Shown here piece after piece: positions 1 to 10,781 of a stretch of 64,000 nucleotides of DNA (position 1 is the first letter of the stretch; each line of letters opens with the position of its first letter). The position numbers were made by a program, and so were the translations under genes. Under the pieces are notes generated by a model that was not told the DNA's origin, searched no databases, and worked only from the letters and a program-made list of their open reading frames with translations. The stretch lies in contig JAKLNG010000002.1 in assembly GCA_022814565.1 (NCBI GenBank), positions 372,001-436,000 on the forward strand, in the 5' to 3' direction. This stretch comes from Phaeophleospora eucalypticola. Lineage: Eukaryota; Ascomycota; Dothideomycetes; Mycosphaerellales; Mycosphaerellaceae.

Positions 1-630
1 TCTGTGCCAAGCAAGTTGGTGACGGCTTCGCCTAGGATCTCTTCCCACTGCGAGCCAGTGCTGACGATGCCAAAAGAATCGTAGGGATTGATCGACTGGA
101 GGCAAGTTGCAATGGAGGCCTCGAAGATCCCAGTGACGGGCTTGGGAGTCCCAAGCTTCGCAAGTTCACTACGCAGTCGAGGCACGAGCCTTTTGGATTG
201 AGGGGTTAGACGTTAGTGACATGCTTCGATGGCGTGGGTCGTGGAAGGCATACGGATGCTCGGAATAGCAGCAGACCAAAAAAGCGTCGTAGTCTGACAG
301 CTTCTGCTTCAGCACTGGGAGACAGTGGTCGGCGGACACTCCTGCGTCGTCTTCATTGTTGATCGACGGGACCTGAAGTCTCTAGTTTAGTACCGCCTAA
401 TAACTTCAGATACCGCGGAAGTCTCACGCCATCTGGAGCCGTGAAGTACTCAAAGTGAGTCTGTACAAAACATCACTGATGGGCTCCATTTCTCACAGAG
501 GATCGGAAGGCTTTACGGTATCGAAGTCAAGCTTTTCCACCAGCGGTCTTAGAGCGTCTGTCATAGTCTTTGTCGTGTTAGGGTTGATGATCAGGATTGA
601 GCGGCTGTATCGGCCATCCATGGCGGTCAT
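1..630 (-). CDS. DCG1: Dcg1-like Asp/Glu/hydantoin racemase family protein (3' end cut by window edge)
   Basis: The hand-spliced model has exons 517-630, 428-448, 254-372 and 1-189, with introns of 68, 55 and 64 nt. The last of these contains a CTAAC branch-point-like site. The N terminus carries the INPNTT motif of the hydantoin/allantoin racemase superfamily. Further on are YFTAPDG, SINNEDDAG, a cysteine in the CCYSEHPL block (the position of the first catalytic Cys in this superfamily) and KPVTGIFEAS, all in the order expected for Dcg1. The second catalytic cysteine would lie beyond the window edge. In yeast, DCG1 is a nitrogen-regulated gene near the allantoin-degradation genes and its exact substrate is uncertain. 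The start is the ATG at 630; a second in-frame ATG lies at 621. Exon 2 is only 21 nt long. The family call is good; the substrate is not known. Confidence 0.75.
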
Positions 631-1411
631 TTTGAAGACTTGTTTGTGCTTTAGTTGATGGGTTGTGAGTGCGATGCGACGAAGAAGATCGCAAAGAAGA
701 TGACTGCAGGTGAGCAAGTCCTGCTGTCGAAGTGGAGTTCACTGGAGCTGCAGCTGGGACCCTGCTTCTGGCTGCGAACTCGACTCCGCTGATATTATTG
801 ACCGGGATAGGCTGCATCCACGAGCCGAATGTTGTTGTGACAACAAAGTCATGATCAAATGCCAGTCTTCCCATGCCTGGTACCTGAACAATGCTGCCAG
901 ACAAAACGAGAGGAAGGAGGAGAGCAGGCAGCTAAATATGGCAGCACGGAGACAAGCTCGGCGTTAGAGCGGAAGTCAGCCCTGGCGCTTCGGTCCCTGC
1001 CGATGACCCTGGTGCGCTGGTGCTGGCTTCGTTTGGGTGCCGTGTCACGGGTGTTAAGGTGATGCTAGGGAAATAAACTACACTGCCAGCACTGCCGAGT
1101 GGGCCTCAAAGTCCAGACGACCATTGCGTACGCGTTGACGCTGCTAACTCACATTGAGACGTTATCAATCCTCCTCCTCTCCTCCTAGACACGAACACAA
1201 CACCGCCGCGTACACTGGCTCCCAACAACCTCTCACCCGAGCCTGCGGAACATCCCACCGATCACCACTGTACCACCACCCGCGTAATTGCGTATCGAAC
1301 CGTACCTGAAGCACGGCGCCGTCGAGATAGACCACATCAGGAGCACGCCCAGACCGCAGCCAATGACGAGCGGCAGCGAACGAGATCGAAGACGCGAGGA
1401 GCGCTGACTCC
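631..1411. other. Intergenic region between divergent DCG1-like gene and CCH1
   Basis: This 781-nt spacer separates two divergently transcribed genes and so holds both promoters. The part nearest CCH1 (about 1165-1400) is C-rich with many ACC/CAC runs, which is usual for fungal 5' leaders. I see no convincing coding exon or RNA gene. Confidence 0.6.
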
Positions 1412-4400
1412 ATGGCCTCGGACGACCCGGCGCATCGCCGCAACCAGTCCGCAAACAATGCCATTCCCCTGCAGAACCTCACCGAGAATGGCGTCGAGCG
1501 GACTGGCCATTTGGCAAGATATGAAACTCATCAGCGAAGCTTGAGCGACCGTGCGAGAGAGATGGTAGGCAGTGGCAGGAGAGGTCGAGAAACCCAATAC
1601 GCGCCAATCTATACTCGAGATCGAGACGAATCTCCGACTCCCCGACCGCGGACCGGTCAGAGAAACACGCCGACGATAGCATTCGTGACCAGCCCTTCTG
1701 GTCAGCGCGAGCGAATACCAGATGAAGACGACGAGACCCAAATGTCGCCAGTTGCGGATCGAGGCGCATTCCAGTCAGCCATCGGGTTCGCGGGGCTCAG
1801 CTTCAACGCGGAACATAGTTCCCCAGAGGACTCAGACGATGATGAATTCCCTTCAGGGCCGCCTGCGAGACCGCAGCGCTCATCACGAGCGACTTTGAAC
1901 AGTCTGCCACCCTTACAGACGAGAAATAGCGCGGATGATTTGGTACCGGTGCAGTTAGACGACGGGCCTGCATTCTTCTCGCCAGGTGCCGCGGACGAGG
2001 AGGATACGGTCCCCTTGACGGACTCGTCACGACTGCAGGCATCGAGCGCGGCCGCACAGAATACACACGCTGGACAGAGGCACGATAGACAACGGAGCAG
2101 GGCCGGGTCAGCCCTCAGCGGCTTGAGCGTCCGCTTTCCTTCACTCCACGCAGGAAGCCGATCTAGGAGTGGCTCGCGATTGGGCGATGACTTGCCCAAC
2201 ATCGAGCTGGGCTCACGAAATTCGTCAGAGCTCAACAAGAACTCAAGTCGAAGAGTGTCCAGCTCGCCTAGCGGGGAATCTCCTTTGACACGGACGGGCA
2301 CGATGCTTCGCAAGATGTCACAACGTGTCGTCAACCTGAGCAATGAATCGGAAGTGCTTGAGCGAACAACCCCGCGCAAGTCATCCTATGTGCCGCCTAG
2401 GGTGGATGAGGCCTCGCTCCCAGAAGCTGGACTAGATGGCTCGGGACCTCCCAAGTCTCCCGGTAGCGAGAAGAGGCCATCGATCACAGCACCTGAATTG
2501 CCTGAGCTGCCTGTCATAGAGCGTAATCCTCTAAAAGGGAAAAGTCTTGGAATATTCTCACCGGAAAGCAGGGTGCGAAGAGCTCTGCTGGAGTTTTTGG
2601 TGCATCCATTCGTTGAGCCTATCATCTTGGCCCTCATCGTTATTCAAACAATCATCCTGGCCGTGGATTCAGCCCCTAATGTGAAGAAGGACCCGCGACC
2701 TGAAAATTGGGGAAACAGTTGGACCGACTATCTTCTCCTGGCTATCTTCATCATCTACACAATTGAAATGGGTATCAAGATCGTTGTTTCGGGGTTTCTC
2801 TTCAATCCTACCGAGTACAGCACCATCGATCGCAACATTGGCGTGAGACAAGCTCTCAAGAAAAAGGCGGATGCTATGTTTGCCTTACACAGGAAGCCAT
2901 CCACGCGAGGACTCCGGAGTGAGGAGGCCGTGCATGCTCCAGCGCCGGCACCTGAGTCGCTGCTGCGCACCTTTACAATCCAGAATTTCGACGACGTACC
3001 AGGAAGCTCGCGCCAAGCGCAGAAGAAACGGCTGGCGTACAGAGCCTTTTTGCGTCATTCGTTCAATCGACTGGACTTTGTCGCTGTGGTGTCCTTCTGG
3101 ATCAGCTTTATTCTCGGAGCCGTTGGAGCGGAGTCCAAGTACCAGATGTACGTGTTCCGCATGATGAGCTGCCTCCGTATCCTTAGGCTTCTCGGAATTA
3201 CCAGCGGTACATCTGTCATTCTTCGTAGTTTGAAGCGGGCCGCGCCAACGCTACTCAATGTGGCATTTCTAATTGGATTCTTCTGGCTATTGTTCTCCAT
3301 CGTCGGCGTGCAAACCTTCAAATCCAGTCTGCGAAGAACCTGCACGTTCTTGGATTCGGGGAGTGAACCCAACAACACGCAGGATCAGCCTCCACCTGCT
3401 GGAAATTTCCAATTTTGTGGAGGCTGGCTCGCAGACAACGGAACCGCAATGCCTTGGCTGAAATCAGACGGCACCTGGGGTATAAGTGAGCATAAGGGCT
3501 TCCTGTGCCCTCAAGGGTCGGTCTGCATGGAAGGCGAGAATCCCTATAACGGAACTGTCAGTTTCGACAACATTCTCCAATCCTCCGAGATGGTATTCGT
3601 GGTGATGACCTCGAATACTTTCTCGGATGTTATGTACTACCTCACGGACTCGGACTATCTGGCAGCGGCACTTTACTATGCCTTCGGGATCATCTTTCTG
3701 ACCTTCTGGCTCATCTCCCTTCTCATAGCCGTTATCACGTCATCATTCCAGGTCATCCGAGAAGAGAGTCGAAGTAGTGCATTCACGGCTGAAGAAGAGT
3801 CAACGGAGGAAGACGACGAAAGCTCTGGCGTTGGGAGCCCCAAGCGTGCGCACAGAGGGTCTGCCATTAAGCGCGCGTACGACAAGCTCTATTGGTTCTG
3901 GATTGTGATCATCGTGTTCGACCTTGTTGTGCAAAGCTTGCGAACCGATACCATGGGCCCATTCCGCGAGGACTTCATCAGCGTCACCGAGTTGATCGTA
4001 ACAGTGGTATTACTGTTCGAGATCGTTTTTCGCTTCGCCTCAGATTGGAGAGACTTTCGGCATCACCGCCGCAACTGGTTCGACTTGTTTCTGGCCATTA
4101 TGACCGCCGTTATCCAGATTCCTCCAATCAAGAACTCTGGGGATCCCTACGCCTGGCTCACGATTTTCCAGATACTGAGGATCTACCGTGTGGTCCTCGC
4201 CCTCCAGATGACGCGCGATTTGATCATGCTTGTGCTGCGGCATGTTTCTGGTGTCCTTAACTTGATTCTCTTTGTGTTCTTACTCACCTTCCTCGGTGCG
4301 ATATTTGCAGCTCAGCTCTTCCGGGGCCAGCTTCCACTTCTTGATGGTCAAGGAAATTACATCCAGGTCACCTTCGATACGATCTTCAATTCGTTCCTGG

Positions 4401-7400
4401 GGATGTATCAGGTGCTTTCGTCTGAGAATTGGACGGACGTCCTGTACAATGTGGCTCGCTTTGACCATCAATACGGTACAGCTTGGATCGGCGCGACATT
4501 CTTCATCATCTGGTTTACTCTGGCCAACTTCGTCGTTCTGAATATGTTTATTGCTGTCATCCAAGAGAACTTCGATGTCTCGGAGGATCAGAAGCGGTTG
4601 CAGCAGGTCAGGATGTTTCTCCAGCGCAAGGAGCTTGGCGACAACAACGCTGGCGGTACTCTGTCCTTGTCCTCTATATTCAAATTTGGAATGACCAGAC
4701 GGCAAGACCCGTTGGACTATGGCTCGGCCACTACGGAGATGTTGCTAAAAGATGCGGTGGTGAAGGACTTTCTCGACGAGCAGGTGGAGGAAGACGGAGG
4801 TCTGAAGCGCACAGCGACTGCTGGACTGGCCTCAGCTGATGCTCTCAATCTGATCAAGCAGCCTGCCGGGTGGGCACAACGCATCAACGAGAAGTTGACG
4901 AAGCATGTCTTCAATCGAGAACCGAACCCGTTTTATTCGAAGCTACAGCTCACGAAACCATACGAGGAGCTCGATCCGCGAAGTCTGGCGCAGGAAATCG
5001 TTGCTGCGGCTGAGCAGCGAAAGATATCGCAGCGTGAATACTTAAAACTTCATCCGAAGTACAACGTCTCGCTCTTTATGTTCAAGCCGGATAATCCATT
5101 GCGCAAGTTCTGCATGCGCATCGTCGGGCCGGGACGTGGTACAAGAATTCAGGGTGTACAACCAAACCCAACTATCTGGTACTCCTTCTCCGCCTTCATC
5201 TATGCCGCCATTGTGGGAATGGTGCTGCTTGCGTGCGTCACGACGCCTCTTTTCCAGCTGGAATACTTCAAGCAGCATACCAGCGTCAGCGATCGATTCA
5301 ACTGGTTCGTGTACACCGACATTGGATTTGCAGGATTGTTCACGGTCGAGGCCACCATCAAAGTCATTGCCGACGGCTTTTTCTGGACCCCAAATGCCTA
5401 CTTCCGCAGCTCATGGGGATTCATAGACGGAATCGTGCTCATCACTCTATGGGTCAACGTGTTGACGTCCCTCTATGACCCGGGCAGTGGGTCCCGTGCA
5501 GTCGGTGCATTCAAAGCTCTCAGAGCTTTGCGACTTTTGAACGTCAGTGACAGCGCCAGAGATACGTTCCATTCTGTCATAGTTCTGGGAGGCTGGAAAG
5601 TTCTGAGTGCGGCATTTGTGTCGCTGAGTTTGTTGATTCCATTTGCCATTTATGGCCTCAATCTCTTCGCTGGAAAGATGTCGTGGTGCAACGACTGGCA
5701 GCAATACGACGTCGTCAATCTCACTGATTGCGTCGGTGAGTCCGTTTTCTCGCCAATAGGCTACGACATGCTGGCTCCCCGCCGCGTAGCTCCAGTCGAC
5801 TATGCATTCGACTTCGACTCCTTCGGCGACGCGCTCTTCATTCTGTTCCAAGTCGTCTCTCAAGAAGGCTGGGTGGATCTCATGTGGAGCGGCCAATCCA
5901 TTACTGGTGTCTTCACCCAGCCGGCCTGGTTCTCACAGCAGGGCAATGCGGTTTTCTTCGTGGTGTTCAACTTGCTTGGAGCAGTCTTCGTCCTGACGCT
6001 ATTCGTTTCTGTCTTCATGCGGAACTACACAGAGCAAACGGGAGTGGCGTTCTTGACGGCCGAGCAACGTTCCTGGTTGGAGCTTCGAAAATTGCTGAGA
6101 CAAGTGGCACCTTCGAAAAGACCAAATCGTCAAAAGAAGCGACAAAGCTGGCAAGAGTGGTGCTACCGCAGAGCAGTGACCAAAAATGGCCGATGGCAGC
6201 GTACGATCACTGGAGTCCTCATCGCGCATTTGATTCTGCTCTGCTTGGAGTGGTATCCGGAGCCTGAAGCCTGGGAGCTGACTAGGATGTTCATCTTCTT
6301 TATCTTCGTCCTATTCTATATGGCGAACATCGGAATTCGCTTGGTTGGTCTTTCCTGGACCCGGTTCCGGCGAAGTGCCTGGGATGTCTACTCAGTCATC
6401 GTCGTGGCTGCGACGTTCGTGACCTCCATTATGACGTTCGGAAACATCAACAACGGCACGTTCACTCAGACGCATAAGCTGCTTTTGGTGGCAGTCGCCC
6501 TTCTGCTGATTCCTCGCAACAACCATCTGGATCAGCTCTTCAAGACGGCAGCTGCGAGCTTTAGCGCAATCGCCAATCTGCTGGCTACTTGGTTTGTTCT
6601 GTTCCTGGTGTACGCCATTGCTTTCACCCAGACATTTGGTCTCACCCGGTTTGGGCCCAATGAAACGGACAACATCAACTTCCGCACGGTTCCCAAAGCC
6701 CTCATCCTGCTGTTCCGACTGAGTGTGGGCGAGCAATGGAACCAGATCATGATGGACTACGCCAACATCGAGCCACCGTACTGCACGATATCCGAAAAGT
6801 ACTACGATGGCGACTGTGGAAGCAAGCAGTGGGCGTATGCGCTCTTCGTCTCGTGGAACATCATCAGCATGTACATCTTCGTCAACTTGTTCATCTCGCT
6901 GATCTACGAGAGCTTCTCGTATGTATATCAGAAGAGCAGCGGGTTGTCGATCATCAGCAGGGAAGAAATCAGGCGCTTCAAGCAGGCTTGGGCGGAGTAC
7001 GATCCTAACGGGACTGGCTACATCTCCAAGGAGGTCTTCCCTCGGTTTTTAGGCGAGCTCTCAGGTATCTTTGAGATGCGGATATACGATGGAGACTTTA
7101 CCATTAGTGCGCTCCTGGAAGACTGTCGGGTTGGTCCCTCAAGGAACTCACAGCTGCCTTTAGATGGAGAAACGTCGAGTAAGGATATCGACATTGCGAA
7201 ATTGAATCGGCGGCTGGCGGAGCTGCCCGTGGATGAGATCCGAAGACGAAGACAACGAATGAACACGTTCTACGAAGAGGTCTTGGTCTCGGCGGATCCA
7301 GATCGAGGAATCGCATTTAACGCGTTGCTGATGATCCTCGCACACTATAAGGTCATCAGTGACAACAAGGCTTTGAAATTGGAGGAATTCTTAAGAAGGC

Positions 7401-8059
7401 GCGCTAGATTGCAGCGTGTGGAGGAGGCAGTCAACCGCAACATTGTTGTTGGCTTCTTCGACACGTTGTACTGGTCACGACGGTTCCGACGACGAATAGA
7501 CGCAAAGAAAGACGCTCGGATGACGGCGATTCCGACGTTTGGGGTACCTGAGATCTTCGTACAAGAAGCGGGCGGCGACGACGTGACGCAAGCGAGGAAG
7601 TTCGATGTGCCATCCGTCAGCGTGACTCCGGTCGACTACGATGCCTCAGATACTGCAGAGTCTCTCGGCGTGGGAAGAGCGCCTGCAAGCGGAGCAGAGA
7701 CGGATCGCAGCTCCCCTTCGACGAGCGCAGCACGCAACCGGAGCAGCTCCATCCAACTCTCGCCGGTCGCATCTCCTACGCAAGAGGGCTTTAACCTCTC
7801 TCCTCGACATCGTCCATCCGCGTCTGGCAGCAGCATCCAACCCGACTGGCACTTTGCGGCCGCTATGGAAGGAGCCAACAGGCCGTCACCGCCAGGTAGT
7901 CCCGGACTGAGCGACACGGAGACGACGGCGGCACGCAGCAGAGCCAGCAGCGCGGTCAGCCAGCACGAGATGATGGGCATGTTCCAAGACTCTGCGTGGG
8001 GACAAAGTATGAGGCGGAGTTTCACGCAGAAACGACCAAGCGATCGCAGGCCGTCATGA
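1412..8059 (+). CDS. CCH1: Voltage-gated calcium channel alpha subunit Cch1
   Basis: A single 2215-codon exon encodes the fungal homologue of animal voltage-gated calcium channel alpha-1 subunits, the plasma-membrane high-affinity calcium influx channel that works with Mid1. A disordered Ser/Arg/Pro-rich N terminus (about 1-380) precedes four six-helix repeats at roughly 389-790, 822-1065, 1252-1545 and 1586-1840. The pore loops carry N735 (MTSNTF), E1005 (SSENW), E1485 (SQEGW) and E1774 (VGEQW), giving the N-E-E-E selectivity pattern characteristic of Cch1 rather than the animal E-E-E-E. S4-type Arg/Lys helices are clear in repeats I-III; repeat IV has very few basic residues there. An EF-hand-like loop (YDPNGTGYI) lies near 1858, as in animal channels, followed by a basic region and a disordered tail. 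Length fits the family. The first in-frame ATG after the upstream C-rich leader was taken as start. Confidence 0.97.
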   Translation: MASDDPAHRRNQSANNAIPLQNLTENGVERTGHLARYETHQRSLSDRAREMVGSGRRGRETQYAPIYTRDRDESPTPRPRTGQRNTPTIAFVTSPSGQRERIPDEDDETQMSPVADRGAFQSAIGFAGLSFNAEHSSPEDSDDDEFPSGPPARPQRSSRATLNSLPPLQTRNSADDLVPVQLDDGPAFFSPGAADEEDTVPLTDSSRLQASSAAAQNTHAGQRHDRQRSRAGSALSGLSVRFPSLHAGSRSRSGSRLGDDLPNIELGSRNSSELNKNSSRRVSSSPSGESPLTRTGTMLRKMSQRVVNLSNESEVLERTTPRKSSYVPPRVDEASLPEAGLDGSGPPKSPGSEKRPSITAPELPELPVIERNPLKGKSLGIFSPESRVRRALLEFLVHPFVEPIILALIVIQTIILAVDSAPNVKKDPRPENWGNSWTDYLLLAIFIIYTIEMGIKIVVSGFLFNPTEYSTIDRNIGVRQALKKKADAMFALHRKPSTRGLRSEEAVHAPAPAPESLLRTFTIQNFDDVPGSSRQAQKKRLAYRAFLRHSFNRLDFVAVVSFWISFILGAVGAESKYQMYVFRMMSCLRILRLLGITSGTSVILRSLKRAAPTLLNVAFLIGFFWLLFSIVGVQTFKSSLRRTCTFLDSGSEPNNTQDQPPPAGNFQFCGGWLADNGTAMPWLKSDGTWGISEHKGFLCPQGSVCMEGENPYNGTVSFDNILQSSEMVFVVMTSNTFSDVMYYLTDSDYLAAALYYAFGIIFLTFWLISLLIAVITSSFQVIREESRSSAFTAEEESTEEDDESSGVGSPKRAHRGSAIKRAYDKLYWFWIVIIVFDLVVQSLRTDTMGPFREDFISVTELIVTVVLLFEIVFRFASDWRDFRHHRRNWFDLFLAIMTAVIQIPPIKNSGDPYAWLTIFQILRIYRVVLALQMTRDLIMLVLRHVSGVLNLILFVFLLTFLGAIFAAQLFRGQLPLLDGQGNYIQVTFDTIFNSFLGMYQVLSSENWTDVLYNVARFDHQYGTAWIGATFFIIWFTLANFVVLNMFIAVIQENFDVSEDQKRLQQVRMFLQRKELGDNNAGGTLSLSSIFKFGMTRRQDPLDYGSATTEMLLKDAVVKDFLDEQVEEDGGLKRTATAGLASADALNLIKQPAGWAQRINEKLTKHVFNREPNPFYSKLQLTKPYEELDPRSLAQEIVAAAEQRKISQREYLKLHPKYNVSLFMFKPDNPLRKFCMRIVGPGRGTRIQGVQPNPTIWYSFSAFIYAAIVGMVLLACVTTPLFQLEYFKQHTSVSDRFNWFVYTDIGFAGLFTVEATIKVIADGFFWTPNAYFRSSWGFIDGIVLITLWVNVLTSLYDPGSGSRAVGAFKALRALRLLNVSDSARDTFHSVIVLGGWKVLSAAFVSLSLLIPFAIYGLNLFAGKMSWCNDWQQYDVVNLTDCVGESVFSPIGYDMLAPRRVAPVDYAFDFDSFGDALFILFQVVSQEGWVDLMWSGQSITGVFTQPAWFSQQGNAVFFVVFNLLGAVFVLTLFVSVFMRNYTEQTGVAFLTAEQRSWLELRKLLRQVAPSKRPNRQKKRQSWQEWCYRRAVTKNGRWQRTITGVLIAHLILLCLEWYPEPEAWELTRMFIFFIFVLFYMANIGIRLVGLSWTRFRRSAWDVYSVIVVAATFVTSIMTFGNINNGTFTQTHKLLLVAVALLLIPRNNHLDQLFKTAAASFSAIANLLATWFVLFLVYAIAFTQTFGLTRFGPNETDNINFRTVPKALILLFRLSVGEQWNQIMMDYANIEPPYCTISEKYYDGDCGSKQWAYALFVSWNIISMYIFVNLFISLIYESFSYVYQKSSGLSIISREEIRRFKQAWAEYDPNGTGYISKEVFPRFLGELSGIFEMRIYDGDFTISALLEDCRVGPSRNSQLPLDGETSSKDIDIAKLNRRLAELPVDEIRRRRQRMNTFYEEVLVSADPDRGIAFNALLMILAHYKVISDNKALKLEEFLRRRARLQRVEEAVNRNIVVGFFDTLYWSRRFRRRIDAKKDARMTAIPTFGVPEIFVQEAGGDDVTQARKFDVPSVSVTPVDYDASDTAESLGVGRAPASGAETDRSSPSTSAARNRSSSIQLSPVASPTQEGFNLSPRHRPSASGSSIQPDWHFAAAMEGANRPSPPGSPGLSDTETTAARSRASSAVSQHEMMGMFQDSAWGQSMRRSFTQKRPSDRRPS

Positions 8060-9918
8060 TGAATAGATGTGTGTGGGCAGGGATGTGGATAGATATGATG
8101 GCGTTTCTGGGACTAGGTTGGTTGGGGACGTGCGGCTTGCGACACGATATGCGTGACGAGGGCGGTGTACAGTTTTCGCAAGGCGTTGCAAGAGGAGGAG
8201 GGTGTGTTTGATGAGGTCCGTGAGTCGCGGAGGACTACTGACGATATTGAATGCATAGCGACGGCGTTGTTTTCTTTGCGTTACTACTACTACTAGAAGG
8301 ATGATACCAACGCCCTTGGTCGACGAGATGTCGACCTACTAATACCAACACCTACGATGCATTGCTTCTCTTTCCATTATACAATTCATGCCACGAAAGG
8401 GGTCGCCTGACAAACCGCGAGCTGAACTGAGTTCAAAGTCACTCGATGATCAAATTTCTTCGCCAGCTCCAACAATTACCTCTTCACCTCTTTCGTGATG
8501 CTTGATGCTTCATCATCATCAGACTCGAGAGGTTGTTTGGCTGCGGCAATGCACTACTGTTACACCTTCTCCGTGCGCCGTTGAAGCCGGCCAATGAAGA
8601 TCAGAGCCGGCTCTCGGCAACGGGCAGCCAGGGTCTGCGCTAGTGGAATCTAGGGACGGAGCTGAAACATCACGTCGCCTCTTCTTTCTGTGTGCAATTA
8701 TTTCTGAGACGCTGCGGGAAAGCATGGCGGAACGCGAATTCGATGATCTGCTCTGACGGGGCTGTTGATTCGTGGGATATCATTCATCTCCATCAACAGG
8801 AGAAGTGTGAACTGAGAGGGAGAGATGGGGAGATAGGGAGAGGGAGGCCGCGGACAGGGACAGGGACAGGGAAAGGGCCGTGTGTGGATCTCCATCTGTC
8901 GCTCCCAAGGATTCTCTGGAGTCTGCTGCCTGTGCTGCTGCTGCTGCCAGGCGATCCGTGATTCCGTGACACGCAACTCGACGGCCTCCTCCCGCGAGTG
9001 AGCGTGCTGCCCGCAGACTGCTGGCTGCAACTGACTGCACCTGCACGGCCGGTGAAATGCGTATCTGAAGCTAAAGCGGCCCCTCTGGCATATTACGAGC
9101 AACTTACCCACGGGTCCAAACGATAAGATCTCTCCCTGACCACCTCGATCCCTTCTTTCTGCTCTCTCCAACCCCCTTCTCCTGCCCAGAGACTGTGATT
9201 CTTATTTGTACTCCTTGGATCCGTCTGCTGTCATCTGTTGGATCCAGGTGGCGTGGTCTCTACAAAATTACACATACTCACTCCTGGATACACAACCCCA
9301 GCAGCTCAGCTCGCTTGATTGCATTACGGTTTTCCAACAAGGGCGCTCTCTGCAAGGCTTTCGCTACATTCCACTCTATTTTCGCCCAGAGAAAGATTAA
9401 CTCTTGCAAAGTGTACGACCAGGGCTGGCCTCGGACGACATTGATTGCACTGCCCTGCCGCATTTTTCTCCAGGTCACAAGTGCTCTCTCTATACGAGCC
9501 TAGCTCAATTTCCGCGTATTGCCGGACTCGCACCGGGAACAGGCGCTGCTGTGCACAAAGACACGACACCACCTCGCTCTCGCGCGTCTTACTCAACTCA
9601 TTCTTGCACGCCTTGCACGACGCGCGAAATTGAGCTGCTACCTGGATTCTTTGTGATCTTCATCACGCGGGAGATATATGAGTGCAGATCATTGGCATTG
9701 AGAAAAGTCAATTGGTATTGCTGCTACTGTTGCCTCTTGGATCCCACTTCTTCTGGTGAATACGAGGACTCTCTGCGTATAGATTGTCGAAAGACATATA
9801 CTGGACTTCTTCTTCACGAAAGGACATCGATACGCTCGCGTCGAAAGACACCACCAAGCGATCACGACACTTTTCTTGACCAACATCAACCTCGACAACC
9901 ACATCATCACATCGAACA
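8060..9918. other. Long intergenic region with purine- and pyrimidine-rich tracts
   Basis: This 1.86-kb spacer lies downstream of CCH1 and upstream of a small gene at 9919. It holds a purine-rich tract at about 8813-8877, a short TGC microsatellite near 8933-8948 and a C/T-rich stretch at about 9125-9190 that resembles a fungal core promoter or 5' leader. Open frames crossing 9404-10123 have no recognisable domain and overlap the next gene, so I did not call them. Confidence 0.5.
8813..8877. repeat. Purine-rich tract with GGGACA repeats
   Basis: The plus strand is almost pure A/G here, made of GAGAGGGAGA-type units and ending in three tandem GGGACA copies at about 8854-8872. Such tracts occur in fungal promoters and can form triplex or G-rich structures. 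Any function here is not established. Confidence 0.6.
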
Positions 9919-10296
9919 ATGCCTTCCTCCAAATTCCAAGACCTCCACCCACGCAACTCCCTCCGCAGACTCCGCACCGCTTTCTCCCCTTCATCACCAC
10001 AATCGCCGACATCACCGCGCACTGCGCCGCCGAGAACCTCCTCGACCTCGCCCCTCTCAGCCGCGACTGCCACCTCACGCTTCTCAACTTTCAGCTTCAG
10101 CAACATGTCTTCCCTCTCCTTGAGCAGCAGCAACCACAACCGCCGTCTCATCCGGCGGAAGAAGAGCATGGTCGAAGTCGAGCAAGAAGAAGAGCGGACG
10201 ATGGTGCGGGACTCGTTGATTAGTCTGGTCGAGCCGCGGCCTGAGGGTGGATTGGCGTGTGGGAGCATTGAGGAGATTTTGGATGGGAGGGCGTGA
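9919..10296 (+). CDS. Small basic serine-rich protein of unknown function
   Basis: This 125-residue single-exon ORF has a Ser/Thr/Pro-rich, basic N-terminal half (about 1-75). Its C-terminal half looks more constrained: a basic NRRLIRRKKS stretch, an acidic EVEQEEER segment, and LISLVEPRP near 102-110, ending in EEILDGRA. I have the impression that short fungal proteins ending in a VEPRP-type motif are conserved and uncharacterised, but I cannot name a family. There is no signal peptide or membrane helix. The long C/T-rich leader upstream supports a real transcript. The first ATG of the frame was used. Confidence 0.55.
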   Translation: MPSSKFQDLHPRNSLRRLRTAFSPSSPQSPTSPRTAPPRTSSTSPLSAATATSRFSTFSFSNMSSLSLSSSNHNRRLIRRKKSMVEVEQEEERTMVRDSLISLVEPRPEGGLACGSIEEILDGRA

Positions 10297-10781
10297 GATG
10301 ACGAGATGGAAGGAGGATGTGGGGATTCCTTGGATCTGGAAGGGAGTGAGGTGGTGATGAGGTGGTTTTCTTGAATGTTTTCACTTTTCTATTCGATCAT
10401 CTTAGCGGCTTTTGGGATGGGTTCCGCTTTCCTTGAGGAGTCATGTTTTGGCCAGGATCTGATGCGATTGCTGAGCTCGTGGTGATGTGAGATGGGATGG
10501 AAAGCTTTCTGCTAGCTTCCTTGTTGATGTCAGATGATGGTAGTCGAGGCTGAGTGGGAGCCCGCTGAAGAAATCGAACGATTCTTACTCTCATCGCCTC
10601 TAGACACATGGTCTTTGTCGATGCATGCTATTACGGCCGCTGTGCTCTAGATCTCCAGTAAGCTATGATTGTTTTCATGTCCAAAAGTCTGCCGTTTCCA
10701 ATTGCTACATGTGGGTATCACGGAACGAAATGGTCCTACCGCCTATCCCTGAAAGACATCCAGTCATGAGTTGCTCACTTT
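10297..10781. other. Intergenic region, convergent 3' ends
   Basis: This 485-nt stretch lies between the 3' ends of the small gene (+) and the mitochondrial carrier (-). It should contain both termination regions. I see no further gene. Confidence 0.6.

Noticed and set aside
9404..10123. 239-codon plus-strand frame overlapping the small gene at 9919.
   Set aside because: The sequence is Pro/His/Ser-rich low complexity in its second half, has no domain, and overlaps a better candidate in another frame.
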